A stretch of DNA of 64,000 bases. Source: Phialocephala subalpina (lineage: Eukaryota > Ascomycota > Leotiomycetes > Helotiales > Mollisiaceae). The notes under the pieces are model-generated. The model saw nothing but the letters and a program-made list of their open reading frames with translations. It did no database searches and was not told the DNA's origin. Below are positions 58,892 to 64,000 of the stretch, one piece after another. The stretch is taken from positions 325,057 to 389,056 of the forward strand of contig FJOG01000022.1 in NCBI GenBank assembly GCA_900073065.1. Reading direction: 5' to 3'. Position 1 is the first letter of the stretch, and every line of letters starts with the position of its first letter. The position numbers and the translations under genes are program-made.

Positions 58892-59391
58892 CCTTCAAGA
58901 TTCATCGCCTTCAACTTCCAACAACCTCAAACCACCAAAGAAAACCACCAAAGACCACCGGTTCAGCTTTGCGACTCTACCAACGGCTAGGGCTTCTGTG
59001 AATTTCACGGAAAGAAATTTCTCAACTTCAAATCTTAAGAAGACTCTACATACCAATCGTTTTACACACCGCAAACGTTCTGCTGCGCTCAAGAGAACTA
59101 TATGTCTTGCTCATATAGTTGCGCATATCCAGGCACCTTTGCCTTCAAGATTCATCGCCTTCAACTTCCAACAACCTCAAACCACCAAAGAAAACCACCA
59201 AAGACCACCGGTTCAGCTTTGCGACTCTACCAACGGCTAGGGCTTCTGTGAATTTCACGGAAAGAAATTTCTCAACTTCAAATCTTAAGAAGACTCTACA
59301 TACCAATCGTTTTACACACCGCAAACGTTCTGCTGCGCTCAAGAGAACTATATGTCTTGCTCATATAGTTGCGCATATCCAGGCACCTTTG
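58892..59391. repeat. Perfect tandem duplication, two copies of 250 bp
   Basis: Copy 1 is 58892-59141 and copy 2 is 59142-59391, with no difference and no spacer. It ends 40 bp before the ATG of the gene at 59432, so it doubles that gene's putative leader or core promoter. The unit contains CT- and CCAAC-rich DNA and frames with no recognisable domain. Period and perfection match the duplication at 7252-7751, although the sequences are unrelated. Confidence 0.97.
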
Positions 59392-59431
59392 CCGCCGACG
59401 TACTCGCAGTCATGTAGAGAAGCTCAATACC

Positions 59432-60145
59432 ATGAAACCTGACGGGAACTGGATCAACGAAGATGGCCTCGAATTCGCTCCCAAGAAACGCAAGGTGGTT
59501 AAGCTATATTCACCCTGTTGGTCTCTTGACTACCTGGGCAATAACCACGCTGTATTCCGCCCAGATAATGACATGCGCCTACCTTTCGCATCAATCTCCA
59601 TCAAGGAGAGGCTGGTGACAAGCCATCTTGAGCGGAACTTCAATGGAGAGAAGATGCTTTGGGCTAGAGAGGACTGGGAGGCCAATTCTGAACAGGTATT
59701 GGCGGAGGAGGAGAGGATCAGAGAGAAACGTAGACGCGGTAAGAAGGAGAGAGAGCGGAAGGGTGCCAAGAGCTCTATCCAAAGACGTCGCAAGTTGAAG
59801 GAGAGCAAGAGAGCAGCTTTAATCAAGATAGAGGAGTCTGAGGCGAAGGTGGAAGACATTGGGGTGGAGATGGGCGGCGACTTTCTCTTGGGGCCTTCAG
59901 CAGCGGACGATATCCTTCTTCTTGGTTCCTCAGCAACGAACGACAAAGAAACCCAAACCCCAATTGACGAACTTCGCAAGCTGGCCGCAGAACCTACTGG
60001 CATTGACATCAACTCTGCACCACCTTTGACCCCATTGATGTTGCTCAAGATGAAGAAGAAGAGCCAGATTCGTGCGGACATTCTGGCGGGAAGCAATCAG
60101 AGTGGGATGAGACCCTGGAGACGCACAACTGGGAATGTAGGATAG
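59432..60145 (+). CDS. Orphan basic coiled-coil protein with a PKKRKV nuclear signal
   Basis: A single open frame from the ATG at 59432 encodes 237 residues (the frame remains open upstream, but only from a TTG within the repeat). The N-terminus is MKPDGNWINEDGLEFAPKKR and continues with KVVK, so PKKRKV, a textbook monopartite nuclear localisation sequence, lies at residues 17-22. A conserved-looking block follows (SLDYLGNNHAVFRPDNDMRL), then a long Arg/Lys/Glu-rich helix of about 60 residues (EEERIREKRRRGKKERERKG). The C-terminal third is acidic, then basic. I recognise no family; a nuclear, nucleic-acid- or chromatin-associated role is inference from composition. Codon usage looks ordinary. 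Confidence 0.7.
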   Translation: MKPDGNWINEDGLEFAPKKRKVVKLYSPCWSLDYLGNNHAVFRPDNDMRLPFASISIKERLVTSHLERNFNGEKMLWAREDWEANSEQVLAEEERIREKRRRGKKERERKGAKSSIQRRRKLKESKRAALIKIEESEAKVEDIGVEMGGDFLLGPSAADDILLLGSSATNDKETQTPIDELRKLAAEPTGIDINSAPPLTPLMLLKMKKKSQIRADILAGSNQSGMRPWRRTTGNVG

Positions 60146-63100
60146 TTGAAGCGTTGTTTTTTTGCGTGGGCTATGGTGGAGCCAGAAAGGATGAACTGGG
60201 GTGGCGCATCATGGAGTTTGAACAAGCTTGTAGGATATGAGCTAGGTTTCTAGCGATGGATAGACCAATTGAACAGCGTTGTATTGACTTCAAGCACAGT
60301 ATGAGTCGAACCACAGCTTTTCAAAAGTCCCAGCTCCCCGTCGCCACTTTCACAAATTTGTCGAAGCACAGAAGGATCAGCTTCAAAATGTGTTTGATTT
60401 CATTGCTAATAGCACCAGCATCGTCTGTTGCTCTCAAAGCCATCTGGTTGCAAAATCATAGGATCGAGAAGCCCTCAGCAAAATGAGCAGCAGACAGGAA
60501 TCGTAGTGCTGCAGAGCCGGATCTCGAAGTTTCAAGGCCCGGCAGGCAGCAGAGAGTGAATTGATATGCAGCCCGGACACAAATACAAAGTTGAGGACCA
60601 CCTCGGGAAATCACAGGTAGTGAGTGACTGAATCAGGTTGATGAGTACGAGAGACGCTGGAGCTTTAGGTTGGAGGCTTGTGGAGGAGCATCATACAGTT
60701 TCGCCCTCCATTTCGACTCCCACCTAAAACTCCCTAAAGATCTTGTGCCTGTAAATTGAGACCAACTCACTTTGTTCCCATGATAATATCCTTCTCAGGC
60801 AGTAGCATACTGTAGACTTAGAAGCCGCCTCTCGAGGGCATGTGCTGCTTGACGTTCCAATCGACAAGACAAGTCTAGCTCCGTCAGGACAATCAACCAA
60901 AAGTCTCGAAGCTTCATTCAAGGAAGGTGTGACTCAAGTACAGCCTCGCATCCTAAATCCATTCTCGAGCTGAAGCCTACTAGGCCTCCACGATTGCTCG
61001 CCAACTTACCTTGTCCATCACCGACTGACTCCTCACAATCCCCAAAGTCCTTCCCTTCCTTTACCATTCCTTCAGCCGCATCAGCCCTGAGACCTCTCAC
61101 CCGACCATCTGGCTACCGTTCATCCCAAGTCACCGGTACGAAGTATTGTTCCCAAAATATAACGAGGCAACCAGCAAGGTACTGCGGATGACTCCTTCCT
61201 CCTTCAGCCTACGGTTAAAGCCGACGCCGCATCGCATCCTTCCAAGTTCCATCCCCCTTCGTAATCTTACATGATACACCAACACGAACTCGCAATTTTG
61301 GCAAATGAAGTTATACTGCAGCTCGACTGCTACGCCGTACGGCCGCCTAGCCTGTTCTGCGGGCTGGCGCCTAGTTGCCTATGAGACTGCAACAATAACA
61401 AATATGAAACAAAAACAACACGGCAAAGCAAAGAGAGACGAGGCAAACTTTGTTGCTGGCCGAATTTCTGGTCGAGATGTTCTGTTGGTGTTCTTGTTTT
61501 GATTTAGAAGTCTCAAGCAATATTGCCAACATAAAGACAACGAATGAGGCCAGAAAAGCAACCGTGATCAAAAGGAGATGATGACCAGCCCCCACGATGT
61601 CCCAATCCCCATGCGGTTGATTGTTATCTGGAAGGGACTCGGATTTAAGATGAGGCTGAGATATAATTTCGAAAAGAACGCCCTGCTCCTGAGACAACAT
61701 CAAGCCACAAACGCCAAAACAACGCATCGTGACATGGTCCCGGGACAACACTAATCCTTCTCCGAGACAACGCAGCACTTGATCTCCATCACGAGTGAAA
61801 AACGAAATTCGATCATCCTTCCATTTCTGGTTTTTGATAAGGAAAAAGTAAACAAAAAGTGGGGTATCACAGCCTTGCGCCCCGCTTATACCGGCCCGAG
61901 GCTCGTGAGGCTCGTGAGGCAGCCGATGGCATGCAGATCATCCAATCCTGTGCCTGGCTTGACCAACTTGGTCACCGATCAAAACAAGGAATTAGGTAAG
62001 CCACCTACATCATGAAAAACGAAAGGAACTCGATAAGGAGTGCAAGGGGGAGTTCTCGGCATCGGTAAACAATGATGGACCGAAGGTGGTCCCAAGGTAA
62101 ACATGAGCGACCGATCGAGGGATGAAGCAAGGGAAGGAGCACAAAGGCGTGATGTATGATGGATCTACGCCCGAGTCTTGGATGCCTCGTTTGTATTGGG
62201 AAGTTGGCAGACAATAAACATGGTGACAGAGGCATGAGGTGATGCAATGTGGTTACTGTGCAGCATTGCTCGTATCGAGCCTCGAGGGCGTTGACTCGAA
62301 CCTTGATGTTGTGTTATGATGTGATCGATCTGTTGAGAACTGAGAGGCTGGTGAGATGCAGCTGATTATGGTAGAGGTTGGGGAAATCCGTAGTTGAGTT
62401 TGAGATGTTCACCGGAGCCTTGTGGGTTGTAGGAAGTTTGGAGGCCGGAAGATCAGAGAATTGTGACCTATGAGAAAGAGCCAAGATCATGACTCTGGGT
62501 TAGAAGTAAACTGCAGATACTTTCTGCTCCGTTTCGGATTTGATGATTAGTGTCGTCGTGACTTCGTATTTCCCCTCTATTTCGTAGCTAGACCTGCAGT
62601 GAAGCCTTGCTGAGAAGAGCCGAATTGTGCCATGGGAACCAGTCAGATGAGGTACGTCGTCTCGAGGGTCGAGCAGTGAGGGGTACACAACTTGCGCAAG
62701 GCTAGGGTAGAAAATAGATCAAGGAGCCTGGTTAGCTGGCTGGTAGGTTATCGATCGAGATGAAGATTGCCATGTGGTTCGCTTAATTGCCCAATTCGGG
62801 ACACCGATTTGGTTGCACTACATTGGCCAGGGAACAAGATTACACGAAGGAGCAGATGGCGCGGTTGGCGGTTGATAATTGTGAGATGTGAAAGTGGTGC
62901 ATATGACATCTGATAGTGGAGGGAGAATCACATTCACGGCTTGTGATGATGGCCAGGTTCTGGTGATTGCTCTTGACATTGAATTTCTAAAAATCAAAGA
63001 AATTCGTAATCTCGTGAGCAAGCAGTGCGTTCCTGTATTCCGGACGCAGACTTGAAACCCAAGCGAAGCTTGGAACGTATAGGTGTCTCTCGGATTGGAA

Positions 63101-63438
63101 AATAAGGCACATGGACCTCTCCAGACGTACATCTTGTACAAAGCTCCTCCCAAAGGGAAAGCCAAACGTGTGTGTAGCTCATAACTGTCGCCATTCTGAT
63201 CTCAACACATCTCGACCATCCATATCTTCTCGACGTAGATTTGTGAGACTGAAAGTCTGGGATCGGTATTAGATTGGTTCGCTCCTTGGTAGTGCAGAGT
63301 GCCATACCTGGAGATTGTGTTCCGTTGAAGATGGCCAGAGCACCAGTGAAGGCACTGTAATGCCCAACTCGCAGATCCTCACACATGCTTCCCAGAAATG
63401 ACAATGCAAGGTAGACAAGAAAAGCACTGTGAAGGTGT
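60146..63438. other. 3.3-kb gene-poor region
   Basis: A reverse frame with ATG at 61727 (to 61371) encodes a short peptide with two hydrophobic segments and is listed separately. Otherwise no coding region, RNA or repeat is recognised. The right end holds the 3' UTR of the EST1-type gene. Confidence 0.45.
61371..61727 (-). CDS. Possible small two-helix membrane protein
   Basis: The ATG at 61727 opens 118 residues (MRCFGVCGLMLSQEQGVLFE...) with hydrophobic stretches LLLITVAFLASFVVFMLAIL and VCLVSLCFAVLFLFHICYCC separated by a polar Asn/Gln/Ser-rich loop. No family is recognised and no splice site supports it. Chance open frames of this size do occur here, so this is a weak call. Confidence 0.2.
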   Translation of the reverse strand: MRCFGVCGLMLSQEQGVLFEIISQPHLKSESLPDNNQPHGDWDIVGAGHHLLLITVAFLASFVVFMLAILLETSKSKQEHQQNISTRNSASNKVCLVSLCFAVLFLFHICYCCSLIGN

Positions 63439-64000
63439 TCAAGCATAAGATTTAGATACAGCTTCAAGCCCCATAGATGAGGACCCGTCTTTTTCAGCCT
63501 TGAAGGAAGTTCCATTGTAAGTGATCCAGGGACCAGCTTTGGCAATTCTGCAAGCCAACCAGAGTATACGTTCCTTGCGTTCGTCGGTCATCGAGGCACG
63601 TTCATGATATTTCTCCTCCTCGTCGATCTTTTCATGCGTGAACCATTCCTCTGGGAAGTAGTTGTCCGCCCACAGAAGACCACGGAGAGCAAAGTCTTCT
63701 GGGAATGGACGGAACTCGTCCATTGCTGGCAGTGGGAACTGCTCGGCTTCAATACGATTGGGTGTCTTGTATTGTGCTAGTAACGTATTAAGCATGATCG
63801 AGAGGAGATCCCAAGGGTAGTCCGTCTGAAGCAGATCCATAGCACCAGTATGACGCGTCATATTAAACATGAAGACGAGGATTACGTGGATGAAGGGAAG
63901 GACGTTGGGGTCGCCAATCCTTTGCAGAACGATCCGGAGAGTAGCATTGTTGAGACCGAGAGCAAGCTTGAATGTAGCCATTGACTGTTCAGAAACGCTA
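63439..64000 (-). CDS. EST1/SMG7-type DNA/RNA-binding domain protein, C-terminal part
   Basis: The frame is open through the right edge, so the 5' part lies outside; 187 codons are visible before the stop at 63439. Diagnostic blocks are ATLRIVLQRIGDPNVLPFIH, VILVFMFNMTRHTGAMDLLQ, PFPEDFALRGLLWADNYFPE and MTDERKERILWLACRIAKAG. These match the C-terminal half of the Est1-type DNA/RNA-binding domain found in fungal EST1/Ebs1/SMG7-like proteins, which act in nonsense-mediated mRNA decay or at telomeres. The protein ends about 20 residues after this domain, so there is no PIN nuclease domain as in SMG6. The visible part is intact. Confidence 0.88.
   Translation of the reverse strand, partial: SVSEQSMATFKLALGLNNATLRIVLQRIGDPNVLPFIHVILVFMFNMTRHTGAMDLLQTDYPWDLLSIMLNTLLAQYKTPNRIEAEQFPLPAMDEFRPFPEDFALRGLLWADNYFPEEWFTHEKIDEEEKYHERASMTDERKERILWLACRIAKAGPWITYNGTSFKAEKDGSSSMGLEAVSKSYA

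Noticed and set aside
58892..59391. CRISPR array or protein repeat at the second tandem duplication
   Set aside because: There are only two abutting 250-bp copies without spacers, in a eukaryotic genome, and the period is not a multiple of three.

Overview
The window is nuclear DNA of a filamentous ascomycete (Pezizomycotina; a leotiomycete-like genome is my best guess from memory of the families, not proven). Reasons: almost every gene is split by short GT-AG introns, mostly 42-110 bp with CTAAC/CTGAC-type branch sites; genes lie singly on both strands without operons; and typical mould families occur (2EXR, DUF3716, DUF6604, CFEM/GPI wall protein, HAM1-like, NRPS-like reductase). No rRNA, CRISPR array or plasmid feature was seen.

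Layout. 1-10 kb: a disordered protein with WG dipeptides at its C-terminus (3.4-5.1), a possible broken small gene (6.2-6.6), a perfect 250-bp tandem duplication (7.25-7.75), and a six-helix membrane protein (7.9-9.2). 10-17 kb: a dense housekeeping block with Vms1 (ribosome quality control), a HAM1-like lipid-binding-fold protein, a DUF427 protein and the ESCRT-III subunit Did2/CHMP1. 17-24 kb: accessory DNA with a 2EXR gene and two decayed genes (DUF3716 and DUF6604). 24.9-28.2: a large protein with only half of a Zn2Cys6 cluster and a hydrophobic C-terminus. 29.1-29.6: a 451-bp MITE flanked by TA. 30-39 kb: a ZGRF1/Mte1/Dbl2-like repair protein, the BAR-SH3 protein Rvs167, an intron-containing tRNA and a GPI-anchored CFEM wall protein. 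39-42.4: gene-poor. 42.4-44.7: a GNAT gene with a one-base frameshift, then a Gfd2/YDR514C-like protein. 46-54 kb: three same-strand genes resembling a small, partly dead metabolic cluster: a broken acyl-CoA synthetase, a DJ-1/PfpI protein and an intact A-PCP-R (NRPS-like) reductase. 54-64 kb: a HIT protein, a second perfect 250-bp tandem duplication just upstream of an orphan gene with a PKKRKV nuclear signal, a long gene-poor stretch, and the 3' end of an EST1/SMG7-type gene leaving the right edge.

The gene models were spliced by hand; for each, the exon lengths sum to a multiple of three and the reading frame joins across the introns. Two window-wide patterns stand out. First, two unrelated perfect tandem duplications share the same 250-bp period. 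Second, several otherwise coherent genes are broken by single-base shifts, some in homopolymers, and most premature stops have a C-to-T at CpA form, as left by repeat-induced point mutation (RIP). True decay and assembly error both remain possible and are kept apart below.
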